Below, piece by piece: positions 23,312-32,737 of a stretch of 64,000 bases of DNA (its first letter is position 1; each line of letters begins with the position of its first letter). Below the pieces are notes generated by a model that was given only the letters and a program-made list of their open reading frames with translations, was not told the origin of the DNA and did not search any database. The stretch is from Bacillota bacterium (GTDB lineage: Bacteria; Bacillota; Sulfobacillia; JAJZYS01; JAJYTV01): assembly GCA_021793215.1 (NCBI GenBank), contig JAJYTE010000007.1, forward strand, positions 1 to 64,000. The letters are read 5' to 3'. Both the position numbers and the translations under genes were made by a program.

Positions 23312-24382
23312 TTAGGCATGGCCCTGGGCGTAGTCAAGCGCTGGCTCCAGACCCAACAGGGCGCGCAGTGCGCCCTGCGCCAGCGCCTGCATCTCCGCCT
23401 CGCCTGGAAAGACGAAGCATCGCTTCGCCAGGAATTCCGCCCTCCGGAGCACCGCGCGCACGAGCCGGGCGTCGTGCGCACCGCCGCCCGTCAAGACAAG
23501 CGCATCGACCGGCCAGCCGCAGAGCGCGGCCTGCCGGCCGCACTCGCGCGCGATGCCGAGCGCCAGTGCGGCGCGCACCTGCGCGCCCCTCCCCTCATCA
23601 GGTATGCGGCGAAGGTCTGCCGTGCCGACGAGATCGACGAGACCGCCCTTGCCGCTGATCCGATCGAGCACCGCGCGAAGGTCGATGCGGCCGTCCGCGT
23701 GACGCGTCCAGAGCTCGAAGAGCGGCAGGCTGCCGGATCGCTCGGGTGCGAGCGGTCCGTCGCCGTCCAGGCCGTCGTTCGCGTCGACGATCTGTCCCAT
23801 GTGGTGCAGGCCGACCGAGACACCGCCCCCGATGTGGGCGACGACGATCCGCAGTTCCTCGTAGCGTTCACCCAGCGCGGACGCCGCCCGTTTGGCCATC
23901 GCGCGTTGGTTCAGGGCGTGGAGCAGCGAGCGCCGCCTGATGCCCTCCACGCCGCTCTCGTGCGCCGTGTCCGTGAACTCGTCGGTGACGACGGGATCCA
24001 CGATGAAGGCGGGGCAGGGGGCTTGGCGCGCGATGCGCAGCGCGAGCGGCGCACCGAGATTCGACGCATGACTGCCGCGTTCGGCCAAAAGCAGCTCCGC
24101 GCAGAGCGCCTCGTCCACGCGGTAGGTCCCGCCCCTGAGGGGCCGCAGCAGCCCTCCCCGGCCGACGACCGCTCCGAGGGAGTCGGCGCGTAGACCGTGC
24201 GCGCGCATCGCTTGCTCGACGTCCGACGCGCGCAGCTCGAACTGCGCCGCGATCGAGGGGAAACCCGCGAGCTCCTGCGGGGCGTGGGTCGCCTCCTCGC
24301 GCCAGATCTCCACCTCGCCGTCGAAGCAGGCGACCTTCGTCGACGTGGAGCCCGGGTTCACCGCCAGGATCCAAGGGGCCAT
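23312..24382 (-). CDS. buk: Butyrate/branched-chain fatty acid kinase
   Basis: An ASKHA-fold kinase interconverting acyl phosphate plus ADP and acid plus ATP; with Ptb it handles branched-chain acyl-CoA. The 356 residues start MAPWILAVNPGSTSTKVACF (the acetate-kinase-family phosphate motif). They continue with FIVDPVVTDEFTD, VAHIGGGVSVGLHHMGQIVD and LVLTGGGAHD. The start codon shares one base with the bcd stop (TGATG). The order ptb-bcd-buk matches Bacillus. Confidence 0.94.
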   Translation of the reverse strand: MAPWILAVNPGSTSTKVACFDGEVEIWREEATHAPQELAGFPSIAAQFELRASDVEQAMRAHGLRADSLGAVVGRGGLLRPLRGGTYRVDEALCAELLLAERGSHASNLGAPLALRIARQAPCPAFIVDPVVTDEFTDTAHESGVEGIRRRSLLHALNQRAMAKRAASALGERYEELRIVVAHIGGGVSVGLHHMGQIVDANDGLDGDGPLAPERSGSLPLFELWTRHADGRIDLRAVLDRISGKGGLVDLVGTADLRRIPDEGRGAQVRAALALGIARECGRQAALCGWPVDALVLTGGGAHDARLVRAVLRRAEFLAKRCFVFPGEAEMQALAQGALRALLGLEPALDYAQGHA

Positions 24383-25452
24383 CAGCTGCGCGGGACGAAC
24401 ATCCGGTTCACCTGCGCGATTTTGCGGATGCGCTCCTCGGCGAGGTGGTCTGCGGCCTCGTGCGGGGCGATGCCCTGCTCGCGCGCGATCCGGAAGATGT
24501 CGAGCATGCGGTCGTAGATCCGTGCCACGCGGGAGAAGGCCCGGTCCCGGTGGTAACCGCCCGGATGCATCTCGTCGGCGACGTTGATGACGCCGCCGCC
24601 GTTCGCCACGAAATCCGGCGCGTAGACGACGCCGCGTTCCTGCAGCATCTTGCCGTGGCGCGGCTCCTTGAGCTGGTTGTTGGCCGATCCGACCACCACC
24701 TTCACCTGCAGGCGCGGGATCGTGTCGTCGTTCAGCGTGGCGCCCAGGGCGCATGGGCAGTAGACGTCGCACGCCTGGTCGTAGATCGCGTCCGGCGCAA
24801 CCGCGTGGGCACCGAAGCGACGGCAGGCCTCGTCGATCTTGGCTTGGTCGATGTCGGTGACGTAGAGCTCTGCGCCGTCATCGTGCAACCGCTCGCACAG
24901 CAGCACGCCGACATGCCCCAGCCCCTGCACCGCGATCTTGCGACCGCGGACCGTCTCGTCCCCGTACGCTTCGTGCAGAGAGGCCCTGAGCGCAACGTAG
25001 ACGCCGTGGGCCGTCGCGACTGAGGGGTCGCCCGATGCCTGCGGTAGGCCGCGCACGTGGCCGGACTCCTCCGCGGCGATCTCCATGTCCTGAACGGAGG
25101 TGCCGACGTCCTCCGCCGTGACGTAGCGCCCGCCGAGCGTCTCGACGAAGCGGCCGATCGCGCGCATCGTGATCTCGGTTTTCTCGCCGCGCTGGTGCTC
25201 CAGCACGACCGCCTTGCCGCCGCCGAGGCGCAGCCCCATCGCGGCGTTCTTGTACGTCATGCCCCGCGAAAGGCGCATGACGTCCTCGATCGCCTCTTCC
25301 TCCGACGCGTACGGCCACATGCGGCAGCCGCCGAGCGCCGGACCGAGCGTCGTGTCGTGCAAGCCGATGATCATGCGAAGTCCCGATGCCTTGTCGTAGC
25401 AGAATACCAGCTGCTCGTGCCCCATCTCAGCCATCTTGTCGAAGATGCCCAC
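24382..25452 (-). CDS. bcd: Leucine dehydrogenase
   Basis: NAD-dependent deaminase of leucine, valine and isoleucine, feeding oxoacids to the Bkd complex. The 356 residues match the family: ALGGCRMWPYASEEEAIEDV, KNAAMGLRLGGGKAVV (catalytic lysines), the Rossmann motif VQGLGHVGVLL and ANNQL. ATG at 25452. It lies between ptb and buk with short spacing or overlap on both sides. Confidence 0.96.
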   Translation of the reverse strand: MGIFDKMAEMGHEQLVFCYDKASGLRMIIGLHDTTLGPALGGCRMWPYASEEEAIEDVMRLSRGMTYKNAAMGLRLGGGKAVVLEHQRGEKTEITMRAIGRFVETLGGRYVTAEDVGTSVQDMEIAAEESGHVRGLPQASGDPSVATAHGVYVALRASLHEAYGDETVRGRKIAVQGLGHVGVLLCERLHDDGAELYVTDIDQAKIDEACRRFGAHAVAPDAIYDQACDVYCPCALGATLNDDTIPRLQVKVVVGSANNQLKEPRHGKMLQERGVVYAPDFVANGGGVINVADEMHPGGYHRDRAFSRVARIYDRMLDIFRIAREQGIAPHEAADHLAEERIRKIAQVNRMFVPRS

Positions 25453-25470
25453 TGCAGAACGCCTCCTCGC

Positions 25471-26394
25471 CTACTGGCGAACCTTCGATGCGGAGCCTGA
25501 TGCCACACGCATTCCCAGTCCGATCGAGAACAGCTTCGCCTCGGGCAGGTCGCTGCGGGAGGTGAGCACGACCGGGCAGCGGGCACCAAGCAGGATGCCG
25601 GCGACGCGTGCGCCCTGGAAGTACGTGAACGCCTTGTAGAGGATGTTGCCCGCCTCGATGTCGGGCACGAACAGGAGGTCCGGCCTGCCGGCGACGAGGC
25701 TCGTGATTCCTTTGTGCGCGGCAGCTTCGGCGGAGATCGCGTTGTCGAACGCGAGGGGACCGTCGACGATGCAACCGGGGATCTGACCGCGATCACCCAT
25801 CTTGGCGAGGTTGGCCGCGTCGACGGTAGCGGGCATCGCCGGATCCACGAGCTCGATCGCCGCGAGCGCGGCCACGCGCGGCTCCTCGATGCCCAGGGCG
25901 TGCATCGCCTCCACGGCGTTGCGCACGATCTCGACCTTGGTCAGCAGGTCTGGCTGCACGTTGACCGCGGCGTCGGAGAGGAAGTAGATCCGGTGGTGCG
26001 ATGTATCCTCGAGCGCAGCCAGGTGGGAGATCTTTCGCCCGGACCGCAGGCCATGCCCTTTGTCGAGGATGGCACGCAGGAAGTCCGACGTTTCGATCAG
26101 GCCCTTCATCAGCATCCGGGCCCGTCCGGCGTGAACGAGGTCTACCGCGGTACGCGCGGCGGCACGCTCATCGGGCTCATCCACGATGCGGCGCTCATCC
26201 AGATCATAGCCCACCTCGCGGGCGGCCGCTGCGATGCTCGCGCGACCGCCCACCAGGGTTGCCTCGATCCAGCCGCGCTGCTCGGCCTCCTTCACGGCGG
26301 AAAGCACTTCACAGTCGCCCGCCGCGGCCACAGCCATCGGAACCCTCTGCGCTGGTACGCCCTCCAGCAACTCCTCGAAATTATGGTAACCCAT
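25471..26394 (-). CDS. ptb: Phosphate butyryltransferase
   Basis: Transfers acyl groups between CoA and phosphate in branched-chain amino acid catabolism, upstream of Buk. The 307 residues contain LMKGLIETSDFLRAILDKGHGLR, a DAAVNVQPDLLTK segment and PDLLFVPDIEAGNILYKAF, all standard for Ptb and related phosphotransacylases. It overlaps the preceding unknown gene by 14 bases. Confidence 0.95.
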   Translation of the reverse strand: MGYHNFEELLEGVPAQRVPMAVAAAGDCEVLSAVKEAEQRGWIEATLVGGRASIAAAAREVGYDLDERRIVDEPDERAAARTAVDLVHAGRARMLMKGLIETSDFLRAILDKGHGLRSGRKISHLAALEDTSHHRIYFLSDAAVNVQPDLLTKVEIVRNAVEAMHALGIEEPRVAALAAIELVDPAMPATVDAANLAKMGDRGQIPGCIVDGPLAFDNAISAEAAAHKGITSLVAGRPDLLFVPDIEAGNILYKAFTYFQGARVAGILLGARCPVVLTSRSDLPEAKLFSIGLGMRVASGSASKVRQ

Positions 26395-27133
26395 CGTATC
26401 CCTTCTCCTTGATGCTCGCCCAGGCGGCGATGCCCCAGCGTACGTCGGTCAGGCAGACCGGCGCGAGGTCCTCCAGCGCGCGCTCGGCTTCCCGGCATAG
26501 CGGCTCGTCGCCTCCGAGCCAGATCCCATCCGGCGGGCCCCCCATCGCCGCGGCGAGCCTTCCCACCGCTTGCCGCAGGCGGTGGCGGTAGGCATCGATC
26601 GGCGCGGGCGCGGCGAGTCCCGACCCGGTGAATAGCCTGTGCGCGAACTCCTCGCCGCCCTCGAGCATTGCTTGGAGCGCACGGCGCGCCGGCACGGCAC
26701 CGGTCGTTTTCCCGCCGATCGCCTCCTCGTCCAGACTGCGGAACGCATCCTGCAGCCTGCCGTCCCTGAGTCCCCATCCGACCGTCTCCGGTCCCACGAG
26801 CATCAGAACTGCGCGTCTCGCGCCCGCTGCGGCGCGCGCCAAGAGGTCACCCTCGCAGTGCGGGGGTGCGCTCCTGCGCAGTTCCCGAATGCCCAGCACG
26901 GCGGCCGCTGCAGGCAGGCGACGAAGTGCGAGGGGCAGCGCCCTCACGGCTGCGATCCCCTGAAATGCCCTGCGCGCCTGCGCGCGCGAGGTCGCGGCAG
27001 TCAGGATCTCGCTTGCGCCGCACACCGAGAGCGCGGCCCGCAGCCCCTGCGGCTCGCCGCGCCACGAGAACCCTTCCTGCCAGACCTCCGCTTCGTACGG
27101 GAGCACGCGCGCGTAGGTTCTGATCGCGACCAT
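26381..27133 (-). CDS. Unknown protein, first gene of the branched-chain catabolic operon
   Basis: A 250-residue protein that I do not recognise. Start chosen at ATG 27133 (MVAIRTYARVLPYEAEVWQ); the frame stays open to 27268 but the added residues look like translated leader. No signal peptide, membrane helix or cysteine motif is visible. The second half has LMLVGPETVGWGLRDG and GIWLGGDEPLCREAE, which faintly recall the two phosphate-binding turns of ASKHA kinases such as Buk, but the usual Asp and Gly pattern is missing. It overlaps ptb by 14 bases and follows the operon promoter, so a role in branched-chain acid metabolism is plausible but unproven. Confidence 0.6.
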   Translation of the reverse strand: MVAIRTYARVLPYEAEVWQEGFSWRGEPQGLRAALSVCGASEILTAATSRAQARRAFQGIAAVRALPLALRRLPAAAAVLGIRELRRSAPPHCEGDLLARAAAGARRAVLMLVGPETVGWGLRDGRLQDAFRSLDEEAIGGKTTGAVPARRALQAMLEGGEEFAHRLFTGSGLAAPAPIDAYRHRLRQAVGRLAAAMGGPPDGIWLGGDEPLCREAERALEDLAPVCLTDVRWGIAAWASIKEKGYDGLP

Positions 27134-27203
27134 CTCGTTCCGCGCCCTGCCGTCAGCGAGCGTTGATGCAGGGCAACTTGGCGCTTCCGGGAAGACCCGC
27201 CCA

Positions 27204-27232
27204 ATCGTACCATTCGCGCGAAGGTCCCTCAA
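27204..27232 (-). promoter_or_regulatory. Sigma-A-type promoter of the bkd operon
   Basis: On the minus strand TTGAGG (27232-27227) is followed after 17 bases by an extended -10, TGG-TACGAT (-10 at 27209-27204). The predicted start is near 27197, about 64 bases before the unknown first gene. This is the best-formed promoter seen in the window. There is no sigma-54-type GG/GC promoter, unlike the BkdR-controlled operon of Bacillus subtilis. Confidence 0.6.
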
Positions 27233-27272
27233 CCGACGAACAGTCCCCCCCGTTCGGACCTGGCACAAGCGA

Positions 27273-27300
27273 AACGGCCGCCCCCGGCGGGGCGGCCGTT
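27273..27300. terminator. Terminator hairpin after spo0A
   Basis: AACGGCCGCCCC at 27273-27284 pairs perfectly with GGGGCGGCCGTT at 27289-27300 around a 4-nt loop, directly after the spo0A stop on the minus strand. No T tract follows. Confidence 0.85.
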
Positions 27301-27302
27301 CC

Positions 27303-28070
27303 TCAGCTCGCGCGGGACTCCATGCGGAGCTTGTCCGCGACCATCGCGATGAACTCGGAGTTCGTCGGCTTGCCGCGTTCCTTGCTGACTGTATGACTGA
27401 AGATCTTATGGATGGCGGTCAGATTCCCGCGGTTCCATGCGACTTCAATGGCATGCCGGATCGCTCGTTCGACCCGACTCGGGGTCGTCTTGTACTTGCG
27501 CGCGACGGACGGGTAGAGTTCCTTGGTCACGAGCGAGAGGAGACCGACATCGTCGATGACCATCAGGATGGCCTCCCGCAGGTAGAGGTAACCCTTGATG
27601 TGCGCCGGGATGCCGACCTCGTGGATGATCTGCGTGACTTCCACGTCGAGGCTGCGCACCGCGCCAGACGAGCCCGCCACCACTGTTACCGACGGCCCGT
27701 TCACCAGTTGCCGTACGCGCTGCGCCAGAACGTCGAGGCTGAAGGGCTTCAGGATGAAGTAGTCCGCACCGAGCGAATGCATCCGCTGCGTCAAAGACTC
27801 CTGGCCGAAGGCCGTGAGCGCGATCACCTTGGGCCTCGTCTCACGCTGTTCACGGGCGAGCCGCTCCAGCACTCCGATGCCATCGAGGTGTGGCATGATC
27901 ACATCAAGGATCAACACGTCCGGATGCTGCTGGCTGACGAGTTCGAGCACCTCCACGCCATTCTCGGCGACCCCGACCAACTCCAGGTCGGCTTGGTGCG
28001 ACATGAACTCGGAAACCACCTGGCAAAACTCCTTGTTGTCGTCCGCGAGCATGACACGGACACTTGCCAA
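27303..28070 (-). CDS. spo0A: Sporulation master regulator Spo0A
   Basis: Response regulator and transcription factor that commits the cell to sporulation. The 255 residues have a receiver domain with the acidic pocket (VMLADDN), the phosphorylated aspartate in [13 protein letters not shown], the switch threonine in VIALTAFG and the lysine in FILKPF. The C-terminal effector domain is typical ([47 protein letters not shown]). TTG at 28070 is chosen because GGAGGGG lies five bases upstream. It follows spoIVB as in Bacillus. Confidence 0.97.
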   Translation of the reverse strand: MASVRVMLADDNKEFCQVVSEFMSHQADLELVGVAENGVEVLELVSQQHPDVLILDVIMPHLDGIGVLERLAREQRETRPKVIALTAFGQESLTQRMHSLGADYFILKPFSLDVLAQRVRQLVNGPSVTVVAGSSGAVRSLDVEVTQIIHEVGIPAHIKGYLYLREAILMVIDDVGLLSLVTKELYPSVARKYKTTPSRVERAIRHAIEVAWNRGNLTAIHKIFSHTVSKERGKPTNSEFIAMVADKLRMESRAS

Positions 28071-28219
28071 AATGTCCCCTCCTGTCCAGAACCATGGGCA
28101 TAGGGTTCGACGCCTTCTATTGCCTCCCTTCTGAAATTTTCCCAAATCGTCCGCCACCGTTCGCGCTCCAGGACCCAAGAACTGTGTTGTCTCGAGGTCC
28201 CGGAGCGCAGCTTGCCCAC

Positions 28220-29491
28220 TCAGGCGACTGAAGCGGAGTCGCTTGCCTGCGTCAGGTGTCGAACGCCTGCACCAGGGGAGCGAGAGACGAGGTCCTGGTG
28301 CATCCAGTCCGCGAAGGTTCCGTAGCCGCGGGTCGGGTCATGGATGAACACGTGGGTAACCGCACCGGCGATGCGCCCGTCCTGCACGATGGGCGAACCG
28401 GACATGCCCTGCACGATGCCGCCGCACTCGCGCAAGAGCCTGCGGTCCGTGACGTGGATCACGAGGCTCTTCGACCCTGCGCGCCGCTCGGTCGTCACAC
28501 GCTCGATCTGCACCGAGAACGCGCGCACCCGCCCGTCGCGCAGGACCGTGTAGAACGTGGCACCGCCTGGGTGCACCTGACTCGCGGAGGCGAGCGGCAT
28601 GCGACGGCCCGGGAGCCGACCCGCTGGCAGTACGCCCCCTACCCCGACGTCGCCGTTGCGCTCGATCCTGCCAATCACCTGCGCGCTCACGACGCCGATC
28701 TTCTGCCCCGGCTTGCCGCGCCGCGCCCGCTGGACGCCGACGATGGCCGCGGGCAGGATGACCCCCGAGGATGGCGCAACGCCAGACCTCGACAGCGCGA
28801 CGCGGTGTCCGAGCGCCGCGAAGCGCCCGCGATCGTCGGAGAACGTCAAGGTGCCCACGCCAGCCATGTGGTTTCGCACGAAGATGCCGAGACGGTAGCG
28901 GCCGAGCTCCCGGTCGAACGTGGGCCGAACCGAGACGCCGAGCGGGCGCCCGTCGCGTGCGACGTTGAGCCGCACCGATCGGTGGCCGCGTCCGGCGCGA
29001 TCGACGAGGTCCGCGACCTGCTCGTCTCCCGTGACCTCATTACCGTCAACGCTGAGCAGCTGGTCTCCGACGCGCAGTCCAGCGCCCTGACCGGGAGTAT
29101 GGGTCTCTCCCTCGGTTGTCTGGATGCGGTCGAACCCGACGATCGTCGTCCCTTTTCCGCGCACGACGACCCCGATCGCCTGACCGCCCAAGCTGACGAC
29201 GTGCCGCGGGGCCACTCGCACGTCCACGCGCTTCATTGGTACACCGCCAAGCAGCAGGGCGAGCTGGCCATCGCTCCGCGCCGTGACCTCCACGGCCTTC
29301 GGCCCAACGGTCTCTCGTACGCCTCCGCGCGCGCTCCAGACGAGTCCTGGCACGCCCCGTAGCGCCATGACGTCGCCCGCAGGCAGCGTCAAACGCGACG
29401 GCACTCCGGCGAACGCACGGTACTCCGGCGAAAGGAACCCAGCGCATAGCAGTGTTACGGCAAGAAAACTCGCGATTTTTCGCGCATCCAC
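28220..29491 (-). CDS. spoIVB: SpoIVB serine peptidase
   Basis: PDZ-containing S55 serine peptidase secreted from the forespore. It cleaves SpoIVFA to trigger pro-sigma-K processing. GTG at 29491 is preferred: GGGAGGC lies nine bases before it, inside what would be the first codons of an alternative ATG at 29509. The 423 residues comprise a signal/anchor helix, a PDZ domain (~110-200, [18 protein letters not shown]) and the peptidase domain with the catalytic His in FAALGHRV and Ser in [13 protein letters not shown]. It sits between recN and spo0A, the conserved order. Confidence 0.96.
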   Translation of the reverse strand: MDARKIASFLAVTLLCAGFLSPEYRAFAGVPSRLTLPAGDVMALRGVPGLVWSARGGVRETVGPKAVEVTARSDGQLALLLGGVPMKRVDVRVAPRHVVSLGGQAIGVVVRGKGTTIVGFDRIQTTEGETHTPGQGAGLRVGDQLLSVDGNEVTGDEQVADLVDRAGRGHRSVRLNVARDGRPLGVSVRPTFDRELGRYRLGIFVRNHMAGVGTLTFSDDRGRFAALGHRVALSRSGVAPSSGVILPAAIVGVQRARRGKPGQKIGVVSAQVIGRIERNGDVGVGGVLPAGRLPGRRMPLASASQVHPGGATFYTVLRDGRVRAFSVQIERVTTERRAGSKSLVIHVTDRRLLRECGGIVQGMSGSPIVQDGRIAGAVTHVFIHDPTRGYGTFADWMHQDLVSRSPGAGVRHLTQASDSASVA

Positions 29492-29573
29492 TCTGTGGCC
29501 GCCTCCCATCGTCCGCCTTCACCCATTAGAGTGCGACATGGTACGTGGCGTGATGCTGGCAAGACGACAGAAC

Positions 29574-29591
29574 GCGCACCGAAAGGTGCGC
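29574..29591. terminator. Small stem-loop between recN and spoIVB
   Basis: GCGCACC at 29574-29580 and GGTGCGC at 29585-29591 form a perfect 7-bp stem; the plus-strand loop is GAAA. It lies in the 150-base gap after recN and may weakly terminate or stabilise the upstream transcript. Confidence 0.45.
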
Positions 29592-29660
29592 GCCGATCTG
29601 ACCTTCATGCAGGAATCTTTCGCAAGCGCAGGGCGGTTCGTTCCCCGCGTTCCCGAAGTT

Positions 29661-31250
29661 CTACGCCTCTTCCAAAAGCTGCGCAGCATGTCTGCGCGCG
29701 AGATCTCCGCCTTCTCCCGACAGCATGCGTGCGATCTCCTGCACGCGCTCCTCTCCGTCGAGGACGTGGGCACGTACGATCGTCCTCCCATCCTCGAGCT
29801 CCTTGCGCAGGCCGATGTGCCGATGCGCCTTCGCGGCGACCACCGCATGATGGCTGACAGCGATCACCTGGCGATGCTCCGCGACGGCCCGCAGGTGGTC
29901 GGCCAAGCTGCGCGCCGCGCGACCGCCGAGGCCCTGGTCCACCTCGTCGCAGACGAGCGTTGCGCGCTCGTCGCGCGCGAGCACGGAGCCGAGCGCCAGC
30001 AGGACGCGACTCGCCTCGCCGCCCGACGCGATCTGCGCGAGCGGACGCGCGGCCTCGCCGGGATTCGGTGAGAAATCAAACCGCACGGCATCGTCCGAGA
30101 CCCCCTCGCGAACGGACACGCGCAAGGCAGCGTCCTGCAGCGAAAGGCGTACGAGCTCCGGCGCGACAGCTTCCTCCAGCGCCTTCGCGCCAAGCAGCCG
30201 CTGTTCATATAATGCGCGAACGCGCTGCGCGAGTTGCACCTCGCATCCCTCGATCTCGGCGCCGATTCGCGCCGCCTCCTCCTCCCACGACTGCAGCCGC
30301 GCGAGTTCGGCGGCTGCCTGCTCCGAGAAGGCGAGCACCTCCTCCTCGGAGTCGCCGTACTTTCGCCGCAGCGCCACGAGTTGCGCCCTGCGCTCCTCTG
30401 CGCTCCGCAGCGCGCCGGGATTGAACTCCAGTTCCTCGGAGAGGCTCGCGGCGGACGTCGCCGCTTCCGAAAGCAGTGTGGCGCCCTCCTCCAGCACTGC
30501 GACGACGCGTGCGATCTCGTCGTGGAGTCTTGTGAGCGGCCGCAGCCGCGAGATCGCCAGGGCTAGAAGTTCCTCCGACGCACCATCGCCGCGCAGGAGG
30601 GCGTGCGCCTCCGAAAGGGCGCCGAGGATGTCCTCCTGCCTGCCGAGAAGATCGATCTGCCGCTCGATCGCGTCGAACTCGCCAGGCGTTACCCCGGCGG
30701 CCGAGATCTCCTCGACCTGGTGGCGCAAAAGTTCCGCCTGGCGCTCGCGCTGTCTGGGATCGCCGCCAAGCTCCGCGTGCTGTGCGCGCAGCTCAGCAAT
30801 GCGTCTTCCTAGCTCCGTCACCTCGTCCTGCAGCGCCTGCGCGCCGCAGAAGCGGTCGAGGAGCTGCCGTTGGCGGTGCGGGCGCAGGAGCGTGGCCGCC
30901 TCGCCCTGCGCGAGGAGTTCCACGAGTCCGTCGGCCAGTGCCCGGATCTCGGCGAGCGAAGCCACCCTCCCGTCGATCCGCGAGAGGCTGCGCCCGCTCT
31001 CCGTCACCTCGCGTTCCAGCACCGTCTCCTCGCCCTCCGACGGCCAGAACACGGCGACCACGCGCGCACTCTCGGCACCCTGCCGCACGATCTGTCGGCT
31101 GGCGCGGGCGCCGAGTGCGAGATCCAGGCCGTCGAGCAGGATGGACTTGCCTGCACCTGTCTCACCGGTGATCACGGTGAGCCCCTCGGAGAACTCGAGT
31201 TCGATCTCGTCGACGATCGCCAGTTCGCGCAGCTGCAGCAGGCGCAGCAT
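29661..31250 (-). CDS. recN: DNA repair protein RecN
   Basis: SMC-like ATPase acting early in double-strand break repair. The 529 residues include Walker A (VITGETGAGKSILLDGLDLALG), a long central coiled coil (~140-350), the ABC signature ASGGEASRVLLALG, Walker B with VCDEVDQGLGGRA and the His switch AVSHH. Slightly shorter than Bacillus RecN (576). Its ATG shares a base with the argR stop (TGATG). Confidence 0.96.
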   Translation of the reverse strand: MLRLLQLRELAIVDEIELEFSEGLTVITGETGAGKSILLDGLDLALGARASRQIVRQGAESARVVAVFWPSEGEETVLEREVTESGRSLSRIDGRVASLAEIRALADGLVELLAQGEAATLLRPHRQRQLLDRFCGAQALQDEVTELGRRIAELRAQHAELGGDPRQRERQAELLRHQVEEISAAGVTPGEFDAIERQIDLLGRQEDILGALSEAHALLRGDGASEELLALAISRLRPLTRLHDEIARVVAVLEEGATLLSEAATSAASLSEELEFNPGALRSAEERRAQLVALRRKYGDSEEEVLAFSEQAAAELARLQSWEEEAARIGAEIEGCEVQLAQRVRALYEQRLLGAKALEEAVAPELVRLSLQDAALRVSVREGVSDDAVRFDFSPNPGEAARPLAQIASGGEASRVLLALGSVLARDERATLVCDEVDQGLGGRAARSLADHLRAVAEHRQVIAVSHHAVVAAKAHRHIGLRKELEDGRTIVRAHVLDGEERVQEIARMLSGEGGDLARRHAAQLLEEA

Positions 31251-31738
31251 CAGAGCATCAGGCGGCGCAGGTGCTCAGTGACCGTTGCCGCTTCCTCCAT
31301 CGGCCGCACGACGAGGAACACGGTGCGCTCGCCGGCCATCGTCCCGATGACGTTCGGCAGGCGCAGCGAATCGATCGCTTCGCAAACCGCGTCGGCCGTC
31401 GCAGGCAGCGTGTTCACGACGACCATGTTGCCGCTGAAGTCGACCGTGAGCACCGAGTCGCGGCAGATCCGCATCAGCTTCTCATCCGCCGACGGCGGCC
31501 GCACATCGCTGGCGTAGTGCTGGCGGCCGTCCGGCCCCGTGCGCTTCAGCAGGCCGAGCTCCTTGATGTCCCGCGACACGGTCGCCTGGGTGACCGCGAG
31601 GCCCCCCGCGCGCAACCGCTCGGCGAGCTCCTCCTGGGTGGCGATCACCTCATCGCGCACGAGTTCGAGGATGCGCAGCTGCCTGCGCGCCTTCTCGCGG
31701 GAAACCGGACGCTCCGCGGCCGCCCTACTCGCCGGCAT
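31250..31738 (-). CDS. argR: Arginine repressor
   Basis: ArgR/AhrC hexameric regulator of arginine synthesis and breakdown. The 162 residues have an N-terminal winged helix (TQEELAERLRAGGLAVTQAT, VSRDIKELGLLK) and the C-terminal arginine-binding, oligomerising domain with GTMAGERTVFLVV. ATG at 31738 follows AGGAGGAGGAAGGCGC and lies inside the last codons of nadK. The order nadK-argR-recN is tight, with both junctions overlapping. Confidence 0.95.
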   Translation of the reverse strand: MPASRAAAERPVSREKARRQLRILELVRDEVIATQEELAERLRAGGLAVTQATVSRDIKELGLLKRTGPDGRQHYASDVRPPSADEKLMRICRDSVLTVDFSGNMVVVNTLPATADAVCEAIDSLRLPNVIGTMAGERTVFLVVRPMEEAATVTEHLRRLML

Positions 31739-32600
31739 GCGCGCCTTCCTCCTCCTGCAGCTTGCGCCGAAGCACATCGTAGAAGTTCCAGCCCGGTCGA
31801 CGCCAGAGCACCGTCTGCTCGGTGGCGAGCCGCGTCACGACCACGTCGCCAGGCGACAGCTGGCTGCCGTGCTGCCCGTCGACCGTGACGAACGCATCGG
31901 TGGTCGGGCCCAGCACGCGGATGCGCACCTCCTCCGCAGGGTCGACCGCGACCGTGCGCGCGTAGAAGGAGTGCGGGCAGATCGGCGTGATCGAAAGAGC
32001 CCGCACATCCGGCGACAAAACGGGCCCGCCCGCCGACAACGCGTACGCCGTTGAGCCCGTCGGCGTCGACAGGACGATCCCATCGGCCGGCCAGATGAAC
32101 GCAGGACGTCCGCGCAGTCCGACCTCGACGCGGATCAATCGGGAGAACGGGCCCTTCGAGACGACCACGTCGTTCAGCGCCAGGAAGTCCTGCACCACGA
32201 CGCCGTCGCGAACGATCTCCGCCCGCAGCATGTTTCGCTGGTCCAGGACCCGGCTGCCCGTCAGGAGACCCGGCAGGTCCTCGTCCATCTCCTCCGGCTC
32301 CAGCTCCGTAAGGAAGCCGAGGTGCCCAAGGTTGATGCCGATGATCGCGACGTTGAGCGGTGCGAGCCGCTTCGCTGCCTGCAGCAGCGTTCCGTCACCG
32401 CCGAAGACGATCGACACCTCGACCCGGCCGGCCCAGCCCTCGAGCGGCTGCGGGCGGACGTCCAGCCCGAGCAGCGCCGCCGCGTCGGGCTCAAGCCACG
32501 CTGTGCGGCCGAGGCGCTGCAGAAGGCGCACGACTTCCGCCGCGCGGCGCAGCGCGTCCGGCTTCTCAAGGTTGGGCAGCAGACCGATCGGTGCAGCCAC
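31725..32600 (-). CDS. nadK: NAD kinase
   Basis: Phosphorylates NAD to NADP. The 291 residues contain the diagnostic FGGDGTLLQAAKR, GINLGHLGFLTELEP and the NAD-binding PTGSTAYALSAGGP. GTG at 32600 is chosen over GTG at 32606 because the AGGAGG site directly abuts the latter and is six bases before the former. In Bacillus subtilis nadK is not part of the dxs-recN block, so its place between tlyA and argR is a lineage feature. Confidence 0.95.
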   Translation of the reverse strand: MAAPIGLLPNLEKPDALRRAAEVVRLLQRLGRTAWLEPDAAALLGLDVRPQPLEGWAGRVEVSIVFGGDGTLLQAAKRLAPLNVAIIGINLGHLGFLTELEPEEMDEDLPGLLTGSRVLDQRNMLRAEIVRDGVVVQDFLALNDVVVSKGPFSRLIRVEVGLRGRPAFIWPADGIVLSTPTGSTAYALSAGGPVLSPDVRALSITPICPHSFYARTVAVDPAEEVRIRVLGPTTDAFVTVDGQHGSQLSPGDVVVTRLATEQTVLWRRPGWNFYDVLRRKLQEEEGAHAGE

Positions 32601-32737
32601 GTGCACCCTCCTACCGCATCATTCCGTTGACAGTAGGGAACTTCGCCGCACCCGCGCCCGCTCCTGCGGCGATCCGGCTCCCCCGCGGCCATGGGATCCC
32701 CGCCTGAAGTGTGCCCTGGCCGGGTGCGGGCCGGACG

